From Silene latifolia (lineage: Eukaryota > Streptophyta > Magnoliopsida > Caryophyllales > Caryophyllaceae): 64,000 nucleotides of DNA. Positions 51,006 through 63,618 of this stretch are shown here, one piece after another. Position numbers and translations under genes: made by a program. The first letter of the stretch is position 1. The number at the start of each line of letters is the position of its first letter. The DNA lies in NCBI RefSeq assembly GCF_048544455.1, contig NC_133537.1, forward strand, positions 13,329,541-13,393,540, given 5' to 3'. The notes under the pieces were generated by a model, which saw nothing but the letters and a program-made list of their open reading frames with translations, made no database searches and was not told the origin of the DNA.

Positions 51006-51335
51006 CTCCCTCCTATTCTACATAAACTTCCTTTTTTTTTTTTTTTTTTTCATCTATTCACAATATCTTCCCTATTTCCTTATTTAGTAAAGTTTTATAC
51101 TTATTTTAATCACTTTACCCCACAACAATACCCCACCTCAACCCACAACAATACTTATTTTAATCAACTTACCCAACAACAATACTTATTTTAATCAGCT
51201 TATCCACAATAATACCCCACAATACATTCTCTCTCCAATTAACAACCTCCACTACAATAATTTACCTTATTTTAATTACTCTTCTTAATTCTAGTGCCCC
51301 CCATGAATAGGGAGGTTTATCTAGAATAGAAGGGA
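51006..51335. mobile_element. Stowaway MITE (330 bp)
   Basis: Inverted ends CTCCCTCCTATTCTACATAA and its worn partner TTATCTAGAATAGAAGGG span about 26 bp. The interior has repeated CAACAATACTTATTTTAATC. It is the inverted counterpart of the copy at 7085-7416. Confidence 0.75.
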
Positions 51336-51788
51336 TTATTTGTTTTTCTCTCCTTTATTACACCTTTTTTTACCAACCACTTTCTTATGTATTTTACTTG
51401 GTTTACTTTTAAGGTATTTCGGATCCTTAAATTCCACTTCGGTTTTCAAAATCGTTTTAATCTTTATTCTTGATTTAAATTTTAAATTTTTATAAAAGAA
51501 TTTGGAATTCGATTTTAAAACCTATAATATTCACAATAAGAGGTTTGTCAAAGAGGTTTGTCCACTATTTGAGAGGTTCATAGACAAACCTCCTATTGTT
51601 GAACAAAGTTTTATAGGTTTATGGATGATAAAGGTTACAATTTTGTATACAGGTTTGTATTTTAGGTTGTAAGTGATAGTGAAACCCATGTAGTATACTT
51701 TAATTAGGTTTGTCTATATTTAAGAGGTTTGTCTATTGTTGTATTGAGTTTTGTTGTTAGAGAGGTTTGCGGGTTAAGTGATGTGGCA

Positions 51789-53063
51789 TCCCCACTAAAC
51801 TAAAAGAATAAGGATTGCTAAAAATTTCCCGCTCAAATGATTGATAACAAAATAGGTCCCCTATTAAAAATATTATTTTATTGATTGACACACAATTAAT
51901 AAAGAGGCAATTAGAAAATAGGAAATCTTTGTACGCACATAAAATATTTGTACACAATTAATAAATGCATGAAAGATTGCTCAACTTTTTTCCATATTTA
52001 GGGGTCGTTTGGTTGCCACTTAGAAAACATAGGCATTGGAAAATCTCATGATTTTAAAAAACATGGGTTGTTTGGTTGCCATAAATTTTGGAAAATGTAG
52101 GAATTAGAATTTCTCAGGAACTTCCAATGCCTACATGATGTGAGAAGTTGCTTACCTACTCCCCCCTTGGTCATTGAAAGTTCCTGTGGAATTTAATTCC
52201 TACATGAGTAACCAAACACTTTTCCGAAATTCACCCGAATTGGATGAGGGAACTTAATTCCCATGAATTGTATTTTCTTAGGAAAATTAAGTTCCCTGAT
52301 CAACCAAACAACCCCTTAATAAAATCTTTAACACACAACTGATTGACACAAAGTAGGCCCAAACCGAATCTTTCAATCAACTTTCTATTTAATAAAGCAT
52401 TCACACTGTCAATCTTCACATAAAATCTGAAAATAAAAAAAATATATATTAATGTAAAATACGAAATCAAAAAGTTAACATACTAATATTTTAATATAAA
52501 AAACCACAAGATTAAGCACAAGATAAAATCAAAAAGATAACATATTGATATTTTAAAAGAACATATTTTACAAAAATATTTTATAGTTTCATATTTTAAA
52601 ATAGAAACAAAAACAAAAAACAAGGATTATATACTACAAAATTATATACTGTATAACTTTATTGCGGTATATCCTATAAAAAACTGTTTCATAATAACAT
52701 ATTATAGTAATCAATCCTCTTATCCCCTAAAATCCTACTATAACTAAAAGTACAAGATTAAGTCATCTTAAATTTTTCCAATCAATTCAATAACAAATTA
52801 GTGACTCTATATTAGATTATGTTATTCCATAATAGTCAGCTATTATTTTTTTAATAATAAAAATAGATTCATACAAAAATAATTTAATCTAAAAGTCTTT
52901 TGAATAGTAAACTTTTTTTTTAATAATATTACTAACATTATAAGCAGTACATTTCAACATTCTATTATAAGTACAACTCATTTATGTAAACATTTTAAAT
53001 TTATACGACCTCTATATATTCAACCCTCACAATTATCGTGCTTTAGCACGGGATCTCAACTAG
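51789..53063 (+). mobile_element. Helitron (1275 bp, including a nested MITE)
   Basis: The 5' end TCCCCACTAAACTAAAAGAA matches the family at 26619-27254. The 3' end has the hairpin CGTGCTTTAGCACG followed by GGATCTCAACTAG and T. It has no coding capacity. A Harbinger-type MITE is inserted at 52001. Confidence 0.75.
52001..52315. mobile_element. PIF/Harbinger-type MITE inside the Helitron (315 bp)
   Basis: Inverted ends GGGGTCGTTTGGTTG and CAACCAAACAACCCC are flanked by TTA on both sides (51998-52000 and 52316-52318). The interior is partly self-complementary. Confidence 0.85.
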
Positions 53064-53302
53064 TTAGACAACTAATGACCTAAGTTTACCTTGACTTTGT
53101 ATTATGTTTCGCTCTTCCTTTTGTTTTTCATTTTTCCCTTTTCTATTTTTTTTTTTCGCATTTTGAGGTGTGCCTTCACCCATGGACGGTTCTAAAGGAT
53201 GATTAATGTCAGTCGACCCCAAATCATTTTAGAATTAAGGCTCTGATGTTGTATCCTAATTTCGTGACTAATTTTAATAATTGGAATTGCAGTACCAGTT
53301 AG

Positions 53303-53482
53303 TCTTGCTGAAGACGGGTCGGAGCAAGTGACGGATAATGCCACTCACAAAACGGATAGGGGGGACAAGGTGGGGGCACATCCATGTGCTTTCCTTTCTC
53401 CTCTATTTGGGTCATTTGTGAGAGGAAATGGTATCCGTCACTCCAAAGTGACGGATACGTGCCGTCTTCAATGAGATTTATG
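53303..53482. mobile_element. Small TIR element
   Basis: Imperfect inverted ends TAGTCTTGCTGAAGACGGG and GCCGTCTTCAATGAGATTTA bound about 180 bp. The interior has two TGACGGATA motifs. Target duplication is not clear. Confidence 0.45.
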
Positions 53483-54059
53483 AGTTACTGTCACTTGATT
53501 ATCATGAGAAAACTGATACTGTATCATACTCATGGTGTAGTAAAGCTGAACAGGAAGCTTTAAAACTAAATCCGTGACTAATTTTAATAATCGGGAAGTT
53601 GGGAAAGAAAAAGGAAATAGCGAGGATCCAAACACGAACACGAAATGTTTAGCTGAACAGGAAGATTGCTTCATTGCTAGGAAATAAAAGGTTTCAATAC
53701 AAGGAAAATATTCGAGATTTGTTCCCCAAAGACAACGAACAACTCTTGACATGCCCCTAATTTGTAGGGTGAGAACTCGAGATAGAAATTAAGCAAAAAG
53801 ATGCCCTAACCGGTCACCATTCAACAATTTTATATACTACCGATGACTCGATGCTCATGTTTCTCTCTAACAATTTTATATTCAACAATTTTATATACTA
53901 CCGATGACTCGAGATTAGTTCATAATTCTCTTACGGATCCTTGCGTCTTTCAAGAGGAAGTTACAAGGGAAACTCAAAAAAACGAGCTTGGAAGTTGGAA
54001 GGGCTGAGTGAAGTCAATGGTAGGCTGCTGTCAACTGTACAACTCCGATTCTAACTTGC
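53483..54059 (-). other. 3' flank of the Pumilio gene
   Basis: This should hold the Pumilio 3' UTR. A 29-bp sequence CAACAATTTTATATACTACC plus GATGACTCGA occurs twice (53821-53850 and 53882-53911). No other gene is seen. Confidence 0.45.
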
Positions 54060-57000
54060 CTATGATGGTTCCGCAATTTGTGAGGCAATTCTCCTTTCTG
54101 CACAGAAAATTATACAGATCTTGTTACACACTTACTCCGTCCATAAATGATTGTCGTTTAGTACAAGGCACGGCAATTAAGTAAATTATAATGAGGTACT
54201 GAAATGACTATATTAGCCCTCATTAAGCCGTTTTCAAATTGGCACAACTCAACTAGCGTAGTTGGTAAAGTCATGATCGGTGGTACTCACGACCCGGGTT
54301 CGAACCCGTCAGCATCAAAAGCCAAAATCGCCCTTACGGCTCCCTTTACACCAAAAAAAAAGCCCGCTTTCAAATTTGGAAGTATTTAACATATGACATT
54401 GGGAGAGGTAACGTATTTAATCTAATCGAGGGTACTCTTGGAAACAGTGGCAAATCCTAGAAGTAAATAATTTGGCGAGGGGGGTCAAGCTGTCAAGGGG
54501 TTCGGAGAAATACACTTTGTAGGAAAGATGCGGAATATTTGCATCTTAAATTCAAAGTGACGGGTGATTACAGACAATAGCAAGTGTAAACTAAAAATTA
54601 TTTCAAAAGGAAAGAGGTAATAGCACATTAGCACATAGTTGTAGAGAACATGCAGATTTAAGAGTGTAAAAGTAGTACCTGCAGTAAAAACAAGCTTCTC
54701 GACCCGAGCAACAATATGCTTGCCATAAGTGTACTTCTTCAATGCATTCAGATGAACCTTAATCCGTGATAGGATATACTCCCTCTTCTCGTCACTACAG
54801 ATTTCTAACACCTTCTGAATAACGTAGTTTGCAAATTGGTCTTTCATCATAGCCTGGATTAGCAAAGTAAAGCAACTCTAAGAAACCAAGAACTCGTAAT
54901 ATACTAACGAAATTACTTAAAGAGTAGCAACACCACTAGAACATATCAGATGTATGCTCTACTTAACACAGAGATTGTTTCACAGTGAACAGTGTGTCAC
55001 GAGTTGCATAAACCGACTGCTACTTTGTAGAAACTAAAGCAGTTTAGCGAGTTAGTTTGCTTTGTTCCATCATGTTACAACTTTGGTTTCACTGGAGCTG
55101 AAACTATACGTCCAACATATACTCAAATGTAGAAAGTTGGTTCATAATAAAGGCGTCAATTAAATTGCATCACGTGTTAAGCAAGTAAACATGAATAAAA
55201 CAAGAGCCGTTATGCTCATGTAAGTGCATTTGAGAACTCGCAGCAATGAAACAAACGTAAAAGTAAAAAGCAGTAAAAAAAAAAGCCAAGAAAGAGTTTG
55301 AGTTGGCAACTTGGCATAATTTCCACGCAAAAATCTCACTACAGGCAAATTTACACTACAGTACACCTGATGTCGAAACAACGAGAATAAACATTCAATT
55401 TAAAGCATGAACAATAGTCAGATAAGGTTATATAAGGCATTCACAACCACAATTAACTTAGCCACAGTTACATGGTGTTGAGCTTCCAAACCTTCTACCA
55501 ACGCCATAGGCTTTACCTTTCAACTACCCTCGAGATATTTCTTGCAGGCTTAGATATATTTCTATATACCAACTTTCCTTTCTTATTAATAGACTACTAC
55601 CTATTGGACTTCAAAAAATCAACAAAATACAGAAAACATTGCACTTATGAACCGAGAAATAGAATTTAACATACTTGAAGAGGCTCATTTTCATCAGTAG
55701 AGCCAAGCATCTCATTCATCAAAATTTCTCGTTCTTCGGCATCACCAAAAGTCAAACATTTCTCCACAACATTGGAGGCGAACTTCTGCTGACTCATTAT
55801 GACTATCTTTCCAGCTAACTCTTTGATTATGGCTGTTCGCTCATGTGGCTTCCCGTGCTCCAGTACATGCTGTTTAAAAGCAAATTTTGTAACAAAGAAG
55901 AAAAAAACAGAAACATGTGAAGCATATCGAGGGAAGCCTATGAATGCAGAAATATGTTCAGATGAAACCAGACAACAACAAAATTGATAACGAGGATGTT
56001 AACATATACATTAACGTACGTATACTTTTATCAAAAATAAAAGAGACTGTTTATTTCATTTCACAATTTATCGCAGCAAAACAACAAGACTAGCAAAACT
56101 AAGCTAAACCTGATCTATAAATTTAGACTTTTGTTTTGTTTATTAGTCCCCTCAATCCCAAATTTATATTATCACCATTTGACTTTGGTGATTAACCAAT
56201 GTATGTTTGACGGTTAATCTCTTCAAATATGTGCAGGGATACAATTTAAAAGTTTTCATGTTCGATTTAATGAAAACAACTATTTTGATATTATCATTTT
56301 AAAAAAGTTGCAACTGTAATATAATGGGAGTACAATATCGGACAAATTTGATTTTTTCTTTTTTTGACCACCAAAGTCAAAGGGGGGAATAATCATGGGA
56401 TGGAAGGGGTAATTCGAACAAGATTAGAAATTACCAAGTACCAAGTAGAGAGATAAATCATTGGACTTAAGTGATGAAAGTCATGAAACAATACCCAATT
56501 CGTAACTTTTAAGCGCAAGAAACCATTATGACTAACAGAAAGAAGCTGAATCGTGATTCGTGACATATGTATTGAGCATATAAATTTTTGTTGATTTCAC
56601 CTAGCTGTCAAAACTCGCAAAAAAATATTTAACATCAAAACCGCAAGCTTAAAGTCTAAATAAGGCAGGGTAAAAGAAGAACCTGAATCACATAATTGCC
56701 ATACTGATCTTGCGCTAGCATGCTAACTGATCCCAGAACCTCATCCATAACTTTACTCTGTGTGATGGGATCTTTACAGTGCTCTAAAACCCTCTGCAAG
56801 CATAGAAAAATAACGCAACACTCCAAAAAAGCCACTTCATCAATTACGACAGGCGAATCTAGTTTAACATACTCAAGACCATTCTAGCCATGCTACTAAA
56901 TCTTGGTTTAAGACTCGATCGCCGATTTGTTTGTTGTGCCATAAAATGCGGTTGAGGTAACTTTCAAAACCTTGATAATTCGGTTGGCAATCCATTGTCA

Positions 57001-60000
57001 TGACTGATATTTAATACTATGACTCACGTAGGCAGTTAACAAACCTGAATCACACGGCACCCATAACAATGAGTAGAAAGAGTAACAACTTGATCAAAGA
57101 ATGATTCAACTATGAACTGAATATGCTCTTCAGGGACACACTCGATACACTTCTGGATTACATGGTTCCCATTCTGGTCACGTACACAGCGCATAATATA
57201 ACCATCAAGCTCATGAACCATATTAATCTTCTGATCAACATCAACTACTTCAATGGCCTATTCATCAAAACGAAAATCTTTGTTAGCCAGTCTCTTTCAA
57301 TCAAACATTCAAACTAAGCAAATTCGAGATATAAGTAATATATACATATTTATATAATAGTAACTTCAGTCTTAAGATCAGACCACCGAAAATATCCCAC
57401 ACAAAAGCACAAAGTACATAAAAGAAACATCATACAATCCACACAGCAAATATGCATCAGATCTAATAAAAGAAGAAAGTTAAAAAATAGAAAACCTAAT
57501 CAAGATGGGAATGATTCACCTTCTGGATAACGCGACAGCCATACATTTGCAGGCTGAGGCTCAGGACACGATTATCAAGCTGACTGGCGAGCTCTCTTTT
57601 ATGGTGATCCAGTCCATGCTCGAAAAACTGAAAATTGGACAAAATAGTGAACATTAACATTTAACACACAGTGACAAGCTCTACAACACGAACAAGGCGA
57701 AAGACAATACACCATTATGTTACAGAAATATATGCAATAGCATGAAGATAATGCCTAATCAGCAATGAATTTTCAACTACTGAACAAAATTAGAAGTGAG
57801 AATACCTTTTGAATCACATAATTCCCAAAAACATCAGTCATCAAAGACAGAACATGTGGGTTAATTTCTTCAAACACCATGTTTTTCTCATCTACTGTAG
57901 CAGTTTCGAGTTTTTGCTGAATAAAACGACTTCCATACTGATCCGCACTGTTCATACAAGCAAATAATTAAAACTAAAATTCAAACCCTTCATGAGGGAA
58001 GAGGAAGAAAAATTCTTCAATATAGCAGACCTGAACTCCACAACGTGGTTTGCAATCTCTGATAGCTCAAAGCTCTTTGTTTTATTGCTCTTAAACTCTT
58101 CCAAGAGAGACGACCCAAAGCTGCTATCCATGTGCCACGGTCCCGTACCACCTCCTAAGTTTCTGATGGCATCGGCATTCAGCATGCTGAGCTCCTTCTG
58201 CCTGATAGGATTACCAAATCCACCAGGCAAATTCGGGATAACTGGGCTCGATAATGGAGTTCCAGGATATCCCATTCCAATATCAAATGCATGATTTCCA
58301 TAATATCCATGATTTGGCCCTTTGGGTTTGTTTCCTGTAGTACCAAACTGAGTCGTCTTTGGAGACATTACTAACCCCAAATATGCTTTCTGAAGCAATT
58401 TCACAGAACGTTTATCAAGAGCTAGATCAGTTAATGCAGCATAATGTGCAGCATACTCAGCGGATCTCAACTGTTGAAGATACATGGTATCTTGTAGAGA
58501 TGCCTGAGAAGCATTTCCAACGTATGTATCATAGTTTCCAAGTTGGCTATCCATCATACTAATGCCATAATTTGTATACGATGAGTTCGTTCGATGACTT
58601 CCATCTAAATGGTTATAATGAGGTGGCAAGACATCGCCATTAAGAGAATACGGAGTTGGTTTCTTAGAATAAGAGGCCCCAAAATTAGAGCCGGCTTTAA
58701 GTAGCTCCCCTGGTGGGCTCCAAGAGTCAGCAACCCCTATATTGCCAAAAGCACCAGAGTGATGGGCAGATGGCATATGGATATGCCCAGGATTAGACCT
58801 GTTCAGAAAAGCTTGTTGCTTACCATGTTCATAGCCACTATGCATATTAGAAAAGTGTTCTTGTTCAAGTTGTGACAGCAAATGATTTCCATTGTCAATA
58901 TTACCATTTTTCGCCAGGTTCATACCAGACAAAGCAGCTACGAGATCAGAAGAGTCATTCGTTCCTGATGACATGCTATTGAAGGACTTCGCATTAGTAA
59001 CAATCTTTTTTGTTACTCCTGCTCGGCCTTCGCCAATTGGAGTAGGGCAAGGACTGGGAACCCTAGCTATATGTTGAGGATCAGGAGTATTGCTTCTTGA
59101 CAACGATGAACCCAAAGCAGCAGCATAAGAATATGAAGTAGGAGTAGCAACATTCTGAGTTACGGAAGGACGATGAATATTAGTGGCTGAAGAACCTTGA
59201 ATATAAGCGGCCTCACGCTGTAAAACAGCCAGCTCAGCTTCAACTGAACCTAATGCATCAACATTTTCATCAAAAGCATTACGACTGGTCGGGCGAGAAG
59301 GGTGCCTTGAGGGGGGATCGGCGCAGCCCATGTCATTCTAGACAGATACAATAGCAAAATTGCAAGGGTCAGAAAAGTGTGTCACATCATATACGAGTTT
59401 GAGAAAAGATGACAACAGTATTGTGGAACATAAGATGGTGTTAAAATGGCATAGTCAATGCAATGCAAAAGGAGTCAGAGGACGTTGTATTAGCTCCCTC
59501 GGAGTGAGTAAGATGTACTCTTTAACAAAAACAACAACAACATTACCCCAGTGCCTCGAGGGCTTCCGCAAATGAGGCACCTAACCTTGCTCCCCAATGT
59601 TAAACAACACAAAGAGGCTGTACTCGGATGACACGTAGTGAAAGTTGTGTTGAAAACTGCCTCAAATGAATGTTTGTATTCACACAGTGTCGTGCACATG
59701 GTGACATGGGACTAATTTATAAAACAATTATGTCAAGAAGGCCAGAAACAAGCGACCCCGTATCAAGATAGCAATTCAATAAAACAAAAACCCACCATAA
59801 AACTACAATTACTCGAAGAAAAACAGAACGATGTCAAATAATTAACTGCAGACAGTTTCTGATCAGCCATTTTACCTGAAAAATCTCAGCAAAACTCTTC
59901 TGTTTAGGACGAAGCCCGATACCTGGCAACCCACCTTGACCCCAGTCGGCTGTTCCCTGGACCTTCTCCGGCTGAACCTCCCCCTCTTCTTTCTTAGGTT

Positions 60001-60517
60001 TAAAACCAGGCGGCATAAGAAAGGGTGACCTACCAGGCCCATTCTCAGTCTTTTTCACTTTCCTCCTATCACCAATCCCGCCAACCACCGTCCCCCCATC
60101 TTGCAACCTCTGTGTCAACCTCCAATCCTCCTTTGACAACAAAGGTGGCGGCAATCTAGGGTTTAAGTTCATTTTAGAGTAATAATACGACAAATACGCG
60201 GGGTCCAACCTAAGCTCCTCTTCAGACATACCCACATTACTATCCTTCCTCCGAGCTAACTCCGGAAACCCACCATTACCATTACTAAACAGCCCTCCTA
60301 CAGCACTTAAGGATCCCTCAACAGTTGGAGGGGCAGAACCACTCCTCAGCCTATTTAACTCACGCTCCCCTTCACTATTTGAATCGGTAAATTCTTTGCC
60401 TTGCCTCCTTCGTTCACGAAGCAACACCCCTATCTCCTTCTCTAATTCCTCCCCAAATGATTCCTTATTGTTCCCACCTCCACCAATTCCAGGTCTCCTT
60501 CCTAATTCAGGTAACAT
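54060..60517 (-). CDS. APUM2: Pumilio RNA-binding protein, APUM1/2 type (976 aa)
   Basis: Nine exons on the minus strand join in frame: 60517-59876, 59337-58031, 57947-57806, 57627-57520, 57257-57045, 56793-56683, 55869-55675, 54853-54679, 54097-54060. Pumilio proteins bind mRNA 3' UTRs and repress or destabilise them in the cytoplasm. Exons 1-2 encode a long low-complexity part (about 1-635) with a conserved plant motif [21 protein letters not shown] and a [14 protein letters not shown] segment. Exons 3-8 encode eight PUF repeats. Their base-reading residues are SRxxQ, NYxxQ, CRxxQ, NHxxQ, CRxxQ, NYxxQ, SNxxE, NYxxQ, the full canonical set for UGUANAUA. Length matches Arabidopsis APUM2 (about 970). 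The closest member within APUM1-6 is uncertain. The gene looks intact. Confidence 0.95.
54243..54361 (+). mobile_element. tRNA-derived SINE in the last Pumilio intron
   Basis: An A box (TAGCGTAGTTGG, 54254-54265) and a B box (GGTTCGAACCC, 54297-54307) form a pol III promoter, and the element ends in a poly-A run. Flanks GCCGTTTTCAAATTGG (54227-54242) and GCCCGCTTTCAAATTTGG (54362-54379) are a diverged target-site duplication. It is antisense to the gene. Confidence 0.8.
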
Positions 60518-60616
60518 TTTCACCAAAACCCTAATTACAAATATAATCAAGATTAATCCTTTATCACTCTCAAGCTTAACACATTCAAGCCCAAACCAGT
60601 AAATAGCAACTTTTAC

Positions 60617-60812
60617 ATACCTAAAACGGAAACATAATGAAATAAATGAGGCATCCAAATAAGAAAAACGTAAAGAATTGACCGGGACAGGGGGAGTACC
60701 ACCCACTGGATAGCAATTTTTATATACCTAAAAAGGAAACATAAGGAAAGAAATGACCCCGAGACATCCAAATAAGAAAAACGTAAAGAATTGACGGAGA
60801 CGGAGGGATATT
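60617..60812. repeat. Duplicated segment of about 90 bp upstream of the Pumilio ATG
   Basis: Two copies share CGGAAACATAA-type starts and AAATAAGAAAAACGTAAAGAA, and end in a Stowaway-like GACGGAGGGA or GACAGGGGGAG. They are separated by about 15 bp and lie in the probable 5' UTR or promoter. Confidence 0.65.
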
Positions 60813-61467
60813 ACTATTTACAACTAAAGCAAGGAACTTTTTTATCTACTCTAATCATCTAAACACTACTACGTATATTATAAAAGCATCAAATTTACTG
60901 AGAAGGTTTTAGCTGCACATCAATTAATCAACCAAGAAACACATAAAAATTGAAAAAGTTAAAATCTTTTATCTGGGTTTTTGTAGTTTGATTGATTATA
61001 ATGACCAGGTAACAATTTCCTCCATAATTACTGCTTCTTTTCACATTTACAGGTAAAAACACACAGTAAATTTTAACAGTAAAAAAAACTCAAAAACTAG
61101 AGTAAAAACAATATGGGAAATTAAAATTGTAAAGATAAATTCTGGGGGAATTAAATTGATTTGGGGAAAAATTGAAAAGGGTTTTACCCAGATTAGGGTT
61201 TATGGTGATAGTAATGTTTGCTTGATTGATGTACTTGATAAAGAGAATACACACACATGAAAGAAGTACTCCGTAGAAGAAATATAGAATGATAGAAAAG
61301 AGAAAAATAATATTTTCTTTAATATAAGTGGATAAATATTTTTATGTTTTATATTTGAAAGATCAATAATTTCCTATTTTTTTATAAGTTTGACTATTTA
61401 TCCATGTCATCAAAAATAGATAATGATAGTGACATACTGACATGCATTATTAAATTAATAGTTGTTG
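60813..61467. other. Upstream region of the Pumilio gene
   Basis: AT-rich DNA that should include the promoter and perhaps a leader intron. No further gene is seen. I cannot place a TATA box with confidence. Confidence 0.35.
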
Positions 61468-61627
61468 GGTTTTTCTAAAATGTGTCATAAGGACACATGT
61501 TAATAACCTTAATATAGTAAGATTGACAACATATTTTCATTGTTACCATAATTAGTGAGAATATATTGTTAATCTTACCATATTAAGATTATTAACATGT
61601 GCCATAAGGACACATTTTAGAAAAACC
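61468..61627. mobile_element. Fold-back MITE with arms of about 65 bp
   Basis: Left arm GGTTTTTCTAAAATGTGTCA to about 61535 pairs with a right arm ending GGACACATTTTAGAAAAACC at 61627 with few mismatches, around a loop of about 25 bp. Each arm itself contains a small hairpin, ATGTGTC-ATAA-GGACACAT. No coding sequence. Confidence 0.75.
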
Positions 61628-62385
61628 GATAAATTATTTATGTAAACTATATTATCGTATTTTATTAATAGAGTTTGTATATATAAGAAGTATCTTTTTT
61701 TCTCGTACAGAATTGTTAATTGTGTAAATCATATTAATTGAATGATGCTTCAGAAAAAACAAAGGAATATTGAAATGCGACTCGAAAATATGAAAAATAA
61801 TCAAATATCGAGTATGGTTGCACGATTATCGATCAAACCAAACTCATCTTATGATAAATCTCCTAAATTCATCAACATACAACTTAATTGACATTCGACA
61901 ATTTCATTTACGACCTTATGCCACATTAACTTGCGAAAAGTGTTTAATACTCTCTCCATACCACACCAATGGTAACATTGAGAATCTTGGCACTATTCAT
62001 GGTCGTAGGGAATCTTCGATATTATTCTTAATCTATAAGACAAAATATAGTCATTTGAGATATTGTTTGATTTAGGGTTGTGGTTTTTTACATACGAAAA
62101 TTACTCTTTCACATACGATTTGTACGTTTATACCCTTGTCATTTTTTATCTCCCTCACTCTAAACCCACAATACAACTCACCCATCCATAAAAAACCACC
62201 CACCACTCCCTCCTCAGCCCCGCCCGACCCCACCACCGGCATCCCCTCCCTTTCTCCGGCGTTCCCTCCAACCCACAAGACCACTTGGGCACCAGCACCG
62301 CACCACCTGACCACGCAGCCTAACTAATAGTTTCAGATTTTTATTGTTCCATATTAATACAACTTTCTACGTGAATTGTCAGAAA
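61628..62385. other. Intergenic DNA, nothing recognised
   Basis: AT-rich at the left. A C-rich segment (62160-62320) with CCACCACTCC and CCCGACCCCACCACC runs has no supported gene on either strand. Confidence 0.4.
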
Positions 62386-62425
62386 CTAGTTTTTAAACCC
62401 GTGCACTGCACGGGTGAAACAGAAA
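62386..62425 (-). mobile_element. Helitron 3' end on the minus strand
   Basis: On the minus strand CACCCGTGCAGTGCACGGG forms a perfect hairpin, followed by TTTAAAAACTAG and T, a canonical Helitron terminus. The 5' end, which should lie to the right, was not identified. Confidence 0.55.
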
Positions 62426-63524
62426 GTATTATTAAAAGTAACAACTTGCATATTTTTTGGATTTAGTAAATTATTAGATTTTATAAAATTTCACTTTATT
62501 TATTACCCATACACTTTTGATACTATGATTTTTTTCTCGACTTTTGATAAGTTATTGGCAAGTAGTCGAAGTAAGCGGCTCAGGTAACTTAGACTTGTCA
62601 AAATTGAGCTGATTCGAATAACCCTACCCGACACCCAAATTCAGGACCAAAGCTTGATCTGAACCCGAATTGTGTAATACAATGGATAAGTATCTCCTTA
62701 CATGAAACTTCTTTTGTCTCAATCAATTGTGTGCCTTTATATTTTAGGAATGCCTTTGATAAGCAATTTGATACTCCACATTTAATTTGATTCACTTGTT
62801 ATTTAATAATTGACCCTCTCCTCCTTTCTTGGCATTTGTGTACAGACCAAAGGTAAACAAATGATCGGGACGAAAGGACTCAAGGTAGTATGAAACTTCA
62901 TATTTTATTTACCCAATTGTTATTACACAAACTGAAACTATTGCAATGCGACACATGTTATTTTCCTACCCCGTTGACGTATCAATGTTTATGTTCTCTT
63001 ACGCATTTAAGTAAAGATGTATAAAATGGTTTTCCTACCCCATTGGCATATCAATGTTTACGTTCTAAATTCTAATACCCCGTCTTAAACTTAGAACGGA
63101 TCAAATAAAACACATGGAAAAAAAGCATAATATCTAAGGATTAATAATAAGCTTGTCTGATCCATCCAAGTACGATGTTATTTAACCCCATCTTAAGAAA
63201 TACCAACTATGCATTTATAATGTGAAGTATCAAAATGGTGGTAAATACAACCATAACCGTTGTGAATTCTATGTCATTGGTTAGTGTTGTATTATCACTT
63301 GTGTAAAATTATATGGTAGATATATATTTGTAAATCAACCTTAATTAGAGTAACTGCAAGTTAAAAGAAGTACTGTAAAGAGTAGATTAGAGCACAAAAA
63401 AAGATGAATCAAAGGATGATTTATTTAACATATCAATTTATACGAATCCAATATTAACCTCTATCTAACTTGCCTCCAATAAATTGTTCAATCAATCTGT
63501 GTTAGTTACATTTCTTGAATGATA
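62426..63524. other. AT-rich intergenic DNA with a worn Stowaway-like end
   Basis: No gene. AAAGGTAAACAAATGATCGG at 62850-62869, followed by GACG, resembles the right end of the miniature Stowaway family, and TTGTCTCAATCAATTGTG near 62714 may be its left end. The rest may be the body of the minus-strand Helitron that ends at 62386. Confidence 0.35.
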
Positions 63525-63618
63525 CTCTCTTCATCCAATTCATTTATTTTTGTACCTTTGATTAAAAGACGCCTCACAAAGAATATCAAAGATAAACAAA
63601 TGATTTTGACGGAGGGAG
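63525..63618. mobile_element. Miniature Stowaway MITE (94 bp)
   Basis: TA-flanked, with start CTCTCTTCATCCAATTCATT and end GATTTTGACGGAGGGAG. It is the same family as 7850-7937 and 31836-31928. Confidence 0.75.

Larger units (their letters stand above)
51341..53255 (+). mobile_element. RTE LINE 3' UTR, interrupted by later insertions
   Basis: Segments 51341-51527 and about 53085-53255 match, in order, the 3' UTR of the RTE element at 6240-6590 (ACCAACCACTTTCTTATGTA, then AAGTTTACCTTGACTTTG and CATTTTGAGGTGTGCCTTCA). About 1.56 kb has been inserted between them: an unassigned segment rich in AGAGGTTTGTC (51528-51788) and a Helitron. No coding part of this LINE copy remains. Confidence 0.75.

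Noticed and set aside
54254-54307. A tRNA gene
   Set aside because: A and B boxes are present, but the sequence is followed by a poly-A run and flanked by a target-site duplication, so it is a SINE.
60518-60706. A longer N-terminus for the Pumilio protein
   Set aside because: The frame is open upstream, but the first ATG is at 60517 and the upstream part overlaps repeat DNA.
62072-62327. Proline-rich or glycine-rich small gene
   Set aside because: Low-complexity C-rich DNA open on both strands, with no supporting motif or splice context.
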